Source: Myxococcus stipitatus DSM 14675 (lineage in GTDB: Bacteria > Myxococcota > Myxococcia > Myxococcales > Myxococcaceae). From it: a stretch of 64,000 bases of DNA. The notes under the pieces are model-generated. The model was not told the origin of the DNA. It worked only from the letters and a program-made list of their open reading frames with translations, and ran no database searches. Position numbers and translations under genes: made by a program. The DNA lies in contig NC_020126.1 of assembly GCF_000331735.1 (NCBI RefSeq), positions 186,001-250,000 on the forward strand, written 5' to 3'. Of the stretch, positions 25,975 to 34,555 are shown one piece after another. Numbering within the stretch: the stretch's first letter is position 1; each line of letters starts with the position of its first letter.

Positions 25975-28900
25975 TCATGGCCTGTTCTCCGCCAGCAAGG
26001 TCTCTCGCCGCTGCCAGGCCTCCACCTTCCGGAGCGCCTCCTGGCCTCGGTTGCCGACCGAGGCCAGCCGTCCCCGCGCCTCCTCGGCCATCGCGAGTGC
26101 TTTCTCCCGCTCGGGTGCAGTCGGGGTTTCGGTGTACGCCCGAGCCAACAGGAACGCCGTCGAGCCCGCGACCAGTGGGTCCCTGACCTCACCCCACTGG
26201 GTCTGGATGCGCCGTGCACGCTCGAGCAGCGGATGGGCCTGGGCGGCAGCCCCCATCGTGAGATGCGCCTCTCCCGCGCAGGAGAGGGCGCTCGCTGCTT
26301 CCATGGAGTCCCTGCCTTGAGTCTTCTCGGCGACTCGGAGTGCTCGTTCGCAGTAGGCCAGCGAGGCTCGTGGCGACTTCGTCGCCAGGGCGAGTTCGGC
26401 CAGGGGCAACAACACCTCCACCATCCGCCGGCCTTCGGGGCCATGCCCCTTCTCCTCTCGAGCCAGTGCGGCCAGCAGGTCGCGACGGGCCTCTGAGTAG
26501 CGACGCGCCTTCGTGTGAATCTGGCCTCGGACGGCCTGCGGAAAGACGGAGTGAGGCGTCTCTGGACCCAGTGAGCGTTGGACGCGAGTGAGGGCCTCGG
26601 TGGCCACGGAAAGGGCTTGGGTGTCCTGCCCCATTTCATTGAAGAGGACGGCCTGCAGTGTGAGGACTTGAATCACGGACAGGTGGTTGGGACCCCGTGC
26701 GGACTCGAAGAGGCCGAGGGCCCGTTCGAACAGACGTCGTGCCTCTTCGGGCTGTCCGTCGATGCGCGCGACCTGCGCGATGTTCATCAGGGTCGTACCG
26801 AGGGGGGATGTCTCCGGAGTGGGGGTGGCTTCTTGAAGGGCGAGGGCCTTGGTCCACGCTCGGATTGCCTGGGTTCTCCGACCCACCGACATCGATGCCG
26901 TGGCAACCCGATTGTAGGAGGTGACGAGTGACGGGTGATCGGGGCCCATCAGGAACTCGAGCAACTCCAGTGCTTTGCCGTGGTAGGCCAAGGATTCGTG
27001 ATAGCGCCCCTGGGCGGAGTAGGTCTGTCCCAGTGCATGATAGAGATTGGGGAGCCGATAGGCGAAGCCCGCGTGTCGGCGTGTGAACTCCAGCCCCTGG
27101 AGTGCCTCCTCCTCCGCTTCGGCGAACTGGCCGTGCATCTGCCGCAGCGAAGCGGAGTGGGAATACAGGTCCGTTGTGATGTCTGGGAACCGCTCGCGTC
27201 CCAGCCGTCCGACGGCGGCTCTCGCGTGCTGGATGACCTTCTCCGCTTCGGCGAGGCTGATCTGCTTCTCCTTGCCTTCCAGCCAGAGGATCTCCAGCCA
27301 GACTCGCGCCACCGTCTCATCGTCGCGCGCGGACTCTGCCGTCCAGAGGGACTGGTAGAGAAACGTCTCCGCTTCCTTGGTCTTGCCGAGGTGGCCGAGC
27401 AGCGTGCCGTGAGCCAGGAGCACCTCCGCCTCTAGCGGCTTGTAGCCAATGGTCTTCTGGTCTTCGATGAGCGCTGACGACAGCGCAAGGCCATCAGGGA
27501 ACCGACGCGCGAGTTGATGGGCCTGGATTTGCGCCAGCTTGTTTCGCGCCAAATCCACCTGGGGACGAAGACTGTCCGATGGTTGCGGACGGTTGGAGGC
27601 TCCCTGGAGATCACGGCAGCTACTGAGCCCCTCGAGCGACGAGGTGAACTGACGAGTGTTCTGCACAGTCGTTGCGTCTGCTTTCTGCAACACCTCCGTG
27701 ATGGCGGCGAGCTGCCAGAGTCGCGCATCGAGGCACGCGGAAGTCTGCTGGGCCTTGAGGGCCTCGCTCCCTTTCGTGGCTACACAGGCCTCCGTGCGAA
27801 GGGCTCGCCACTGCGCGGTATACGCATCCAGGGACGTGGCGAGCTCTGACCAGGCTCGCGGGGCATAGCTCGTCCCTGTGGCGAAGAATGCTGAGCGCAC
27901 CTGCTCACGCCTCGCGGGGCCCCACGCGACCATGGACTTCTCCGCTTCCAGCGCACAGGTTGCCTGGCGTCGCTCCTCCGTCACAAAGAAGGTCGCGATG
28001 GCTCCGATGACTCCGGCGAGGAGCATGGTGCCGAGTATCCGCGCGTGCTTCTTGCTCGGTGGTGGCGCGAGGGCCGGGAGCAATGCGCGCATGCTCGGGA
28101 AGCGGTCCTCGGGTCGTGCGCTGAGCCCTTGTCGGAGGGCACGCAGGACATGGGGCGGAACAGGGCCCCGGTCCTTGGGCGGGTTCACCTGTCCTCGCCC
28201 TGCGGCCTCGGCCAACTCCTGCAGCGTGTGGCCATGGAACGGGCGCTCGCCGAAGAGGGCCTCGTAGAGGGTGACACAGTAGCTGAACTCGTCGGAGCGG
28301 GCGTCTCCTCGCTGACCGTGGACCAGCTCTGGCGCCAGGTACGCGGGCGTGCCCAGAATCTGCCCCGTCTGAGTCAGGGGGGCCGTGGGGGGATGCTTTA
28401 ACTCGACGGAGTTCGAGCTCTCGGAGTCCTCCTCCGAGTCCTGGTCGAGGGAGCGGGCGATGCCGAAGTCCGTCACGAAGACGCGCCCGTCGTTCCTCAT
28501 CAAGACGTTCGCGGGCTTGAAGTCGCGGTGCACCAGTCCCGCCGAGTGCGCAGCCTCCAGCCCCTGGCCCGCGTCGAGGAAGACACGGAGGACCTCCTCC
28601 CAGGGGTGACGGCGCTGCATCCACTCCTTCAGGGTGATGCCCTCGATGAGCTCCATCGCCAGGAAGATGGCGTCACCGTGCGTGCCCACATCGAAGAGGG
28701 TGACGACGTTGGGATGCGAGAGCCTGGCGAGCGACTGGGCCTCTCGCAGCAAGCGCTGCTGCAACTTGGCCTTGTGGCTGCCTTCGGGGCGCAACATCTT
28801 GAGCGCGATGCGGCGCCCCAGTTCCGGGTCGTCCGCCGCGTACACCACCCCCATCGCCCCAGTCCCTAACTTCTCCCGCACGATGTAGCGGGAGATGCGC

Positions 28901-29106
28901 GTGCCAGATGCCAGGGATTGGAAGGGGCTCTCTCCGACCGAAGCGGGCGCGTCCGTTACTTGCACCTCGCCCTCTCCACCCGCGGCGAGGACCCATCGAC
29001 AGTCAGAACAAGTCTCGGCGTGGGCCAGGACTTGAATGCGTTGCTCTCCCGCCAGCAGGCCGGAGAGAAGGTCTGTCAGAGTCGATTCCTGCGGGCACAG
29101 CTGCAT
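25975..29106 (-). CDS. Ser/Thr protein kinase with N-terminal zinc finger and TPR sensor region, paralogue 2
   Basis: This 1043-residue paralogue has the same layout: zinc finger C4/H29/C33/C36, glycine loop LGTGAMGVVY, HRD 193-195, DFG 213-215, membrane helix (ILGTMLLAGVIGAIATFFV) and C-terminal TPRs. The kinase domains are nearly identical by eye, while the TPR halves diverge more, which fits one signalling output with different inputs. It is upstream of paralogue 1 by 148 bp on the same strand. The upstream region is unusually AT-rich (AACCCTATTTAATTG at about 29161) and holds GAATTC-N4-GAATTC at 29179-29194. Confidence 0.93.
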   Translation of the reverse strand: MQLCPQESTLTDLLSGLLAGEQRIQVLAHAETCSDCRWVLAAGGEGEVQVTDAPASVGESPFQSLASGTRISRYIVREKLGTGAMGVVYAADDPELGRRIALKMLRPEGSHKAKLQQRLLREAQSLARLSHPNVVTLFDVGTHGDAIFLAMELIEGITLKEWMQRRHPWEEVLRVFLDAGQGLEAAHSAGLVHRDFKPANVLMRNDGRVFVTDFGIARSLDQDSEEDSESSNSVELKHPPTAPLTQTGQILGTPAYLAPELVHGQRGDARSDEFSYCVTLYEALFGERPFHGHTLQELAEAAGRGQVNPPKDRGPVPPHVLRALRQGLSARPEDRFPSMRALLPALAPPPSKKHARILGTMLLAGVIGAIATFFVTEERRQATCALEAEKSMVAWGPARREQVRSAFFATGTSYAPRAWSELATSLDAYTAQWRALRTEACVATKGSEALKAQQTSACLDARLWQLAAITEVLQKADATTVQNTRQFTSSLEGLSSCRDLQGASNRPQPSDSLRPQVDLARNKLAQIQAHQLARRFPDGLALSSALIEDQKTIGYKPLEAEVLLAHGTLLGHLGKTKEAETFLYQSLWTAESARDDETVARVWLEILWLEGKEKQISLAEAEKVIQHARAAVGRLGRERFPDITTDLYSHSASLRQMHGQFAEAEEEALQGLEFTRRHAGFAYRLPNLYHALGQTYSAQGRYHESLAYHGKALELLEFLMGPDHPSLVTSYNRVATASMSVGRRTQAIRAWTKALALQEATPTPETSPLGTTLMNIAQVARIDGQPEEARRLFERALGLFESARGPNHLSVIQVLTLQAVLFNEMGQDTQALSVATEALTRVQRSLGPETPHSVFPQAVRGQIHTKARRYSEARRDLLAALAREEKGHGPEGRRMVEVLLPLAELALATKSPRASLAYCERALRVAEKTQGRDSMEAASALSCAGEAHLTMGAAAQAHPLLERARRIQTQWGEVRDPLVAGSTAFLLARAYTETPTAPEREKALAMAEEARGRLASVGNRGQEALRKVEAWQRRETLLAENRP

Positions 29107-29277
29107 GGGCGGGCACCCCCCGGGCTCAGAACGCTCGGGCCAACGAACGCTCTAGTCCTCAACCCTATTTAATTGCTGGAATTCCACCGAATTCTTGAGG
29201 TGTACGCTCGGGGTGCGGGTCCGCTTTCACGAGCGCGTGCGAGTGATTCCTGAATCAGCGCGGGTTCCCCGCAGGGC

Positions 29278-30618
<1,341 letters not shown>

Positions 30619-30677
30619 GGGGCGCTCCCCCGAGACAGGGCCCGCTTCCGTCCGTGCTTCCATGGCTTGATTCTAAG

Positions 30678-30693
30678 TGCAGCCCGCGCGCCG
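30678..30693 (-). promoter_or_regulatory. Sigma-54-type promoter of the response-regulator gene
   Basis: Read on the minus strand the sequence is CGGCGCGCGGGCTGCA, 8 of 11 matches to TGGCACG-N4-TTGC with GG-N10-GC spacing. It lies 60 bp upstream of the chosen ATG and 15 bp from the alternative one. Three TGC-N5-GCA sites lie just upstream, as expected for an autoregulated sigma-54 activator. Confidence 0.45.
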
Positions 30694-30698
30694 GGCCG

Positions 30699-30709
30699 TG
30701 CGACTTGCA
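30699..30709. promoter_or_regulatory. TGC-N5-GCA site 3 of the regulator intergenic region
   Basis: The plus strand reads TGCGACTTGCA, followed by TGACC. It is adjacent to the -24 box of the minus-strand sigma-54 element and 61 bp from site 2. Confidence 0.4.
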
Positions 30710-30759
30710 TGACCCGAGTCCTCATGGGGACTTCCACGCCCACCCCTCGAAGTCCGCCG

Positions 30760-30770
30760 TGCGGTCCGCA
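30760..30770. promoter_or_regulatory. TGC-N5-GCA site 2, perfect palindrome
   Basis: TGCGGTCCGCA is a perfect palindrome around its central base and is followed by ACCCGGGCCC. The 17 bp GTCCGCAACCCGGGCCC recur, inverted, upstream of the gene at 34138. It is 31 bp from site 1. Confidence 0.55.
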
Positions 30771-30790
30771 ACCCGGGCCCGGCCCTTTCG

Positions 30791-30801
30791 TGCAGCCTGC
30801 A
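30791..30801. promoter_or_regulatory. TGC-N5-GCA site 1, perfect palindrome
   Basis: TGCAGCCTGCA is palindromic around its central base and is followed by ACCC, like site 2. It lies about 55 bp upstream of the weak sigma-54 element at 30854 and about 100 bp from that of the divergent regulator gene. Confidence 0.55.
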
Positions 30802-30853
30802 ACCCACCCGGGGGTGACGCTTCCTTCACACCGGCGACAAGGAATGCTGGTGT

Positions 30854-30868
30854 TGCTCCGCGGATTGC
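30854..30868 (+). promoter_or_regulatory. Weak sigma-54-like element before the first four-cysteine gene
   Basis: TGCTCCGCGGATTGC matches 8 of 11 positions, with a perfect TTGC but only one G of the -24 GG. It ends 18 bp before the ATG at 30886, a spacing similar to that of the better elements at 12313 and 31387. Confidence 0.3.
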
Positions 30869-30885
30869 GGTGGAACGGGGGCTCT

Positions 30886-31251
30886 ATGGGTTTGAACGGG
30901 AACGAGGAGGGGGAAGAGGCGAACATCTTCACCCGCGACCGGGCGCCGACTCGCAACCAGAAGCGCGTCCGGCAGGCGGTGGTCCTGGGCATCGTGTTGG
31001 TCGTGCTCGCGCTGGTGTGGGGCTATCTCCAGGGCGGAGAGAACCGCGCGCTCAACGCGCTGTCCCCCGCGCAGCGCGAGGCCCTCTTCATGGAGACGTT
31101 CGACAGCTTCCGCCTCATGTGTCTGGCCGACGCGGGCCCGAAGCTGCTCATGCGCTGCCAGAAGCAGGCGGAGTTCCTCATGCGCTTCTCCGAGTGCGAC
31201 GAGGCCTGCCGCCAGGAGCTGGCCCCCGCGCTGCGCAACGCCGTGCGCTGA
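30886..31251 (+). CDS. Small membrane-anchored protein with four-cysteine domain, copy 1
   Basis: The 121-residue protein has a charged N-terminus, one membrane helix at about 31-47 (AVVLGIVLVVLALVWGYLQ) and a C-terminal domain outside the cytoplasm. That domain has the pattern FxxMC-x12-RCQKQAEFLMRFSECDEACRQEL (LMC, RC, EC and AC cysteines). The protein at 31416 shares all four cysteines and the same layout. The family is unknown to me. The gene diverges from the sigma-54 regulator and shares its palindromic sites, so it is probably a target of that regulator. A GGGG run before the ATG could be the ribosome site. Confidence 0.7.
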   Translation: MGLNGNEEGEEANIFTRDRAPTRNQKRVRQAVVLGIVLVVLALVWGYLQGGENRALNALSPAQREALFMETFDSFRLMCLADAGPKLLMRCQKQAEFLMRFSECDEACRQELAPALRNAVR

Positions 31252-31289
31252 CGCCTCGAGTCACCCGCGAGGCTCGACAGCGAAGGTCT

Positions 31290-31300
31290 TGCGCGATGCA
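31290..31300. promoter_or_regulatory. TGC-N5-GCA site upstream of second four-cysteine gene
   Basis: The sequence is TGCGCGATGCA, preceded by CT and followed by TGG. It is about 87 bp upstream of the sigma-54 promoter at 31387. Confidence 0.45.
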
Positions 31301-31321
31301 TGGCGCCCCTGGGGCGGTGCT

Positions 31322-31332
31322 TGCCAGATGCA
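31322..31332. promoter_or_regulatory. TGC-N5-GCA site upstream of second four-cysteine gene
   Basis: TGCCAGATGCA lies within the longer palindrome CTTGC-N5-GCAAG, 32 bp after the preceding site and about 55 bp upstream of the sigma-54 promoter. The 32-bp spacing resembles the 31 bp between sites 1 and 2 at 30760-30801. Confidence 0.5.
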
Positions 31333-31386
31333 AGGCTCCCTGGGGCCCGGGGTCGCCCGTCCCCTGGGAGGATGCGTCCCTCCGCG

Positions 31387-31401
31387 CGGCACGGGGATTG
31401 C
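31387..31401 (+). promoter_or_regulatory. Sigma-54 promoter of the second four-cysteine gene
   Basis: CGGCACGGGGATTGC matches the -24/-12 consensus at 10 of 11 positions, with GG-N10-GC spacing. It ends 15 bp before the ATG at 31416, so the transcript would have almost no leader. Confidence 0.7.
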
Positions 31402-31415
31402 CCTTGCTGTCGCGC

Positions 31416-31784
31416 ATGCGTCCCAAGCCGCACCTGTCCGCTGTTCCCCCTCCGCCCCTCGACGACGCGACGCCCCCGGAGCCGACCTCCCTGGCGAGCC
31501 CTTGGTGGAAGGACCTGGTGCGCGTCTTCCTCCTGGGAGGCGCGATGGCGGCGGTGGTGGGGTGGTTGGCCTCGGAGCGCCGCGCGGTCCTCTCGCTGGA
31601 GCCCGAGGCGCGCGCCGCCGCGTTCCAGGAGGAGTGGGCGGGCTTCCAGCGCCTGTGCGCCGGGCCCACCCATCAAGGGTTCGTTCCTCGCTGCCGTGAG
31701 CAGGCCCGCTTCCTCCTGAACTTCCCGGAGTGTCAGGGGGACTGCCAGGAGCTGGCCCGGCTCCACGGCCGCGCGCTGCGCTGA
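31416..31784 (+). CDS. Small membrane-anchored protein with four-cysteine domain, copy 2
   Basis: This 122-residue paralogue of the protein at 30886 has a Pro-rich N-terminus, a membrane helix (VFLLGGAMAAVVGWLA, about 37-52) and the same cysteine frame: LC, RC, EC and DC in RCREQARFLLNFPECQGDCQEL. The ATG at 31416 was chosen because the sigma-54 promoter ends 15 bp before it; upstream ATGs in frame would lie inside or before the promoter. Two disulfides in the periplasm are plausible. Function is unknown, but its own sigma-54 promoter and two palindromes tie it to the same regulon as its paralogue. Confidence 0.7.
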   Translation: MRPKPHLSAVPPPPLDDATPPEPTSLASPWWKDLVRVFLLGGAMAAVVGWLASERRAVLSLEPEARAAAFQEEWAGFQRLCAGPTHQGFVPRCREQARFLLNFPECQGDCQELARLHGRALR

Positions 31785-31806
31785 GCGGCCGGGAGTCGAG
31801 TCCTCG

Positions 31807-32991
31807 TCAGTGGAAGCTCACCGTCGTGCGCGCCAACGCCATCCACGACGTGCGGCGGTCCGGCTCCTCCAGCGGCGCGGCGTCGTAGCGCTGGAGGTAT
31901 CCCGCCAGGCCCACGCCCAGGAACGACGTGGCCCACCAGCGCACGGCGAGGGCGCCACTGACGGAGCCTCCGGAGGTGACATCGGCGGCGCCTCGGCCCA
32001 GCCACAGCCGCTCGACGCGGCCGGCGACCTCCAGCGCGCCGTGGGGGAGTTGTCCCTCGCGCAGGGCCTGGAGGGCCTCGACGGAGCCCTCGCCCGCCTG
32101 GGGCCAGAGAGGTGAGTCGGTGCGAGGCTTGCCCCAGATGACCCACGACACCTCCAGCGTGGCGCCCTGGCTCTGGAGCTCCGGCAGGGACTCGCGAGGG
32201 GTGTCGGGGTTGCCGTCGGTGTCTCGCGAGCGGCGCTCCCACGCGGCGGCGGCTTCGGCGACGACTCGCACCGGGCCGACGTCCACGCGGGCATGCGCCT
32301 CCGTCACCGTGCGCGGGCCGCTCACGGGCGGAGGCCGGTAGTAGACGAAGCCCTGAGGGCCGATGCCGCCGATGCCCGCCCGGTCATAGGCGCTCTCCAC
32401 ATGCGTGCCCGCGCCCACGCGGACGCCCCAGAAGGACTCCGCCCGGCCCGTGGCCCGGCCCCAGCGGCCATCCACCCGGACATCCAGCGCGGGGAGCTGG
32501 TTGTCATTGCCCAAGGGACTGCGCGAGCCATTGCCCACGCGCACCCACGTCTCCAGCGGCAGCGAGGACGGCGTCCAGCGCGCCTCGAGTCCCAGGTCCC
32601 GGCGCGGCCAGAACGCTTGCGTCAGTCCGGTCAGCTCGGGAATGGCGCGGGCCTCCAGGTGCTCGTCGTACGCGCTGGCGAACAGCGGCGTCTTCATGAA
32701 GCCCAGGGACAGGCGCAGGTCCTTCACCAGCCGCACCGCGACGAAGGCATCCACGAGCGCGGGCTTCTCCTGCGCCCACTCCGCGACACCTCGCGCGACC
32801 AGCCAGGGAAGGGGACGCGCCTCCGCGCCGACGCGCAGCCGCGCGAGGGTGAAGCCGCTGAAGCCCTCCACGTCCGAGGCGTGCTGCCGGTAGTCCAGCT
32901 CACCCACCAGCGTGGGGTGCAGCCACGCCTCCTCCGCGAGCGCCGGCGTGGAGGCCAGCGCGCAGAGCAACATCCACGGAGCCTGTCGCAT
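31807..32991 (-). CDS. Outer-membrane porin-like beta-barrel protein
   Basis: The 394-residue protein has a cleavable signal peptide (MLLCALASTPALAEEA) and a beta-strand-rich body ending in aromatic residue patterns (ARTTVSFH). The blocks LRLSLGFMKTPLFASAYDEHLEARAIPELT and WPRRDLGLEARW, seen in parts, resemble phosphate-selective porin O/P family proteins. It should form a channel in the outer membrane; the solute is unknown. Its start overlaps the stop of the upstream lipoprotein gene by 1 bp (TGATG), so the two are translationally coupled. Its stop faces that of the four-cysteine gene 22 bp away. Confidence 0.7.
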   Translation of the reverse strand: MRQAPWMLLCALASTPALAEEAWLHPTLVGELDYRQHASDVEGFSGFTLARLRVGAEARPLPWLVARGVAEWAQEKPALVDAFVAVRLVKDLRLSLGFMKTPLFASAYDEHLEARAIPELTGLTQAFWPRRDLGLEARWTPSSLPLETWVRVGNGSRSPLGNDNQLPALDVRVDGRWGRATGRAESFWGVRVGAGTHVESAYDRAGIGGIGPQGFVYYRPPPVSGPRTVTEAHARVDVGPVRVVAEAAAAWERRSRDTDGNPDTPRESLPELQSQGATLEVSWVIWGKPRTDSPLWPQAGEGSVEALQALREGQLPHGALEVAGRVERLWLGRGAADVTSGGSVSGALAVRWWATSFLGVGLAGYLQRYDAAPLEEPDRRTSWMALARTTVSFH

Positions 32992-33884
32992 CAGTCGACC
33001 GGGATGATTTGGAGGAAGTGCGTGGTGCCGTTGCTCTCGTCGCGGTCATGGTCCGCGGCGAAGAGGCGCCGGTTGGCCGCGTCGTAGGCGAGGCCGCGCA
33101 CCTGCTGGAAGCCCGTGGCCAGCGCGGACGTGGTGCCGTCGGTGGTGGAGATGCGCAGCACGGTGCCCTGCCGCGTGCCGGTGAGCAGCGCGCCGCCGGG
33201 CCCCAGCGCGAGCAGGTCGGGCTCCGTGATGGTGGCCAGCGTGCTGAGCGCGGAGGGGTTGGACAGCGGCGAGCGGTACACCTTCCCGGCAATCTGGTCC
33301 GCGATGTAGAGCGTGTCCTCCACGGCCAGCACGCCCACCGGCTTCTGGAGCGCGCCGACGAGCTCCGTCTCCGTGCCGTCGAGCGAGACCTGCGCCACGG
33401 AGCCGACGTTCACGTTGTTGTTGCGCACGAAGTAGCTGTCCAGCAGCCGCCCGTCCTTCGTCACCGTGAGGCCGATGCGGCGGCGGTTCATGGGCAGGCC
33501 CGGCACGGTGCCCGGCGTGCCATCCGGACGGACGAACAGCACCGCGCCCGCGGTGCCGAAGCCGAAGCGCACGGTGACGAGGGTGCCGTCCTGGAGGCGG
33601 ACGACCTCGCCCAGGTTGGTGCTGTCTGCGGGCGCGTCCGGCAGCGTGGCCGCGACGGAGACACCCTCCCCATCGCGGTACTTGAGGAGGCGGTGGTTCT
33701 GGTCATCCGCGATGTAGAGCGTCGCGGAGGCGGCGTCCCAGAACAGGCCGTTCGGGTCGCCTTCGAGGGGTATCGCGCGGGGGCCGCGCTCCACCTGCGT
33801 GCCCGGCTTCGAGGGGCCGGGGTTGGAGTCGCCGCACGCGCAGAGCAGCAGGCAGGAGAGGAGGGTCGAGGAGAGGCGCTTCAT
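32991..33884 (-). CDS. Beta-propeller (NHL/SMP-30-like) lipoprotein
   Basis: The 297-residue protein has a lipoprotein signal (STLLSCLLLCACGDS) and repeated propeller blades with motifs such as GLFWDAASATLYIADDQNHR, VGVLAVEDTLYIADQIAGKV and GLAYDAANRRLFAADHD. Six or so blades would make one NHL/SMP-30-like propeller. It probably sits in the periplasm or on the outer membrane as a binding protein for the porin encoded downstream, with which it overlaps. No catalytic metal site is obvious. Confidence 0.75.
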   Translation of the reverse strand: MKRLSSTLLSCLLLCACGDSNPGPSKPGTQVERGPRAIPLEGDPNGLFWDAASATLYIADDQNHRLLKYRDGEGVSVAATLPDAPADSTNLGEVVRLQDGTLVTVRFGFGTAGAVLFVRPDGTPGTVPGLPMNRRRIGLTVTKDGRLLDSYFVRNNNVNVGSVAQVSLDGTETELVGALQKPVGVLAVEDTLYIADQIAGKVYRSPLSNPSALSTLATITEPDLLALGPGGALLTGTRQGTVLRISTTDGTTSALATGFQQVRGLAYDAANRRLFAADHDRDESNGTTHFLQIIPVD

Positions 33885-33998
33885 GGGGCGCGCATGATAG
33901 GGGCCCGTGGGCCGCAGTACAGGCGTGCGAGCGGGGCCTCGGGCAGGAGCCTGGGTGGACTCGGCTCGCGAGGTGCCATGCGCCGCGAGGGCCCGGGT

Positions 33999-34009
33999 TG
34001 CGGACTGCA
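33999..34009. promoter_or_regulatory. TGC-N5-GCA site upstream of the CXXC/IIA operon
   Basis: The plus strand reads TGCGGACTGCA inside GGGTTGCGGACTGCAAGG. Its reverse complement shares GTCCGCAACCCGGGCCC with site 2 at 30760. It lies about 65 bp upstream of the sigma-54-like element at 34073. Confidence 0.5.
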
Positions 34010-34072
34010 AGGTGGCCGCGAACCCCGTCGCGGAAATGTGCCCGGATTCCGCGCACCTGGCGCGGCCCCTGG

Positions 34073-34087
34073 TGGCATGGCGGATGC
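34073..34087 (+). promoter_or_regulatory. Sigma-54-type promoter of the CXXC/IIA operon
   Basis: TGGCATGGCGGATGC matches 9 of 11 consensus positions with exact GG-N10-GC spacing. It ends 51 bp before the ATG at 34138, leaving a leader with a GGAGG ribosome site. Confidence 0.6.
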
Positions 34088-34137
34088 GATGGGAGGGACG
34101 TGTCCGGGGCTCGCTGGGCCCGGCGCGGAGGACTCTC

Positions 34138-34494
34138 ATGTGGCTGTCCCGATTCGTGAAGTCGCTGCCCCTGTTCCACCCGCTGGCGCCTGGGGAGGCC
34201 GCCCCGCCGCTGTGTGAGGCGCCACTCAAGGCGGTGCGGATGTTGGGCGTGGAGCGACTGGCCGACGCGCGGACGCGTGCGGAACATGCGCTGGATGGCG
34301 CTCGGCGGTGCTCCTGCTGCCGAGGTTTGCTGGCGCATCTGTATGACCGGCTGGGCTCCACGCTGTTCCTGGATGACGACCCGGAGGCGCTCGCGCGCGC
34401 GTTCGAGGACGACGAGCGAGACCGCTTCACCCCGCGCGTGCTGGCCGCGTGCATCGTCCTGGCGGGACGCGCGCGGGTGGTCCCCGCCGGCTGA
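34138..34494 (+). CDS. Small CXXC-motif protein of unknown function
   Basis: The 118-residue protein starts MWLSRFVKSLPLFHPL; GGAGG lies 6 bp before the ATG. It is mostly helical and acidic towards the end (FLDDDPEALARAFEDDERDR). RRCSCCRGLL near residue 60 is a short cysteine cluster that could bind a metal or take part in thiol chemistry. There is no signal peptide. It lies 61 bp upstream of the first IIA(Ntr)-like gene and probably shares its sigma-54 promoter. I do not recognise the family. Confidence 0.6.
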   Translation: MWLSRFVKSLPLFHPLAPGEAAPPLCEAPLKAVRMLGVERLADARTRAEHALDGARRCSCCRGLLAHLYDRLGSTLFLDDDPEALARAFEDDERDRFTPRVLAACIVLAGRARVVPAG

Positions 34495-34555
34495 CGCGCC
34501 CCTCGCGCGCGGGCACACCGAGCGGGCGGCGACCGGGCCGCCCTGGGAGGAAGGC

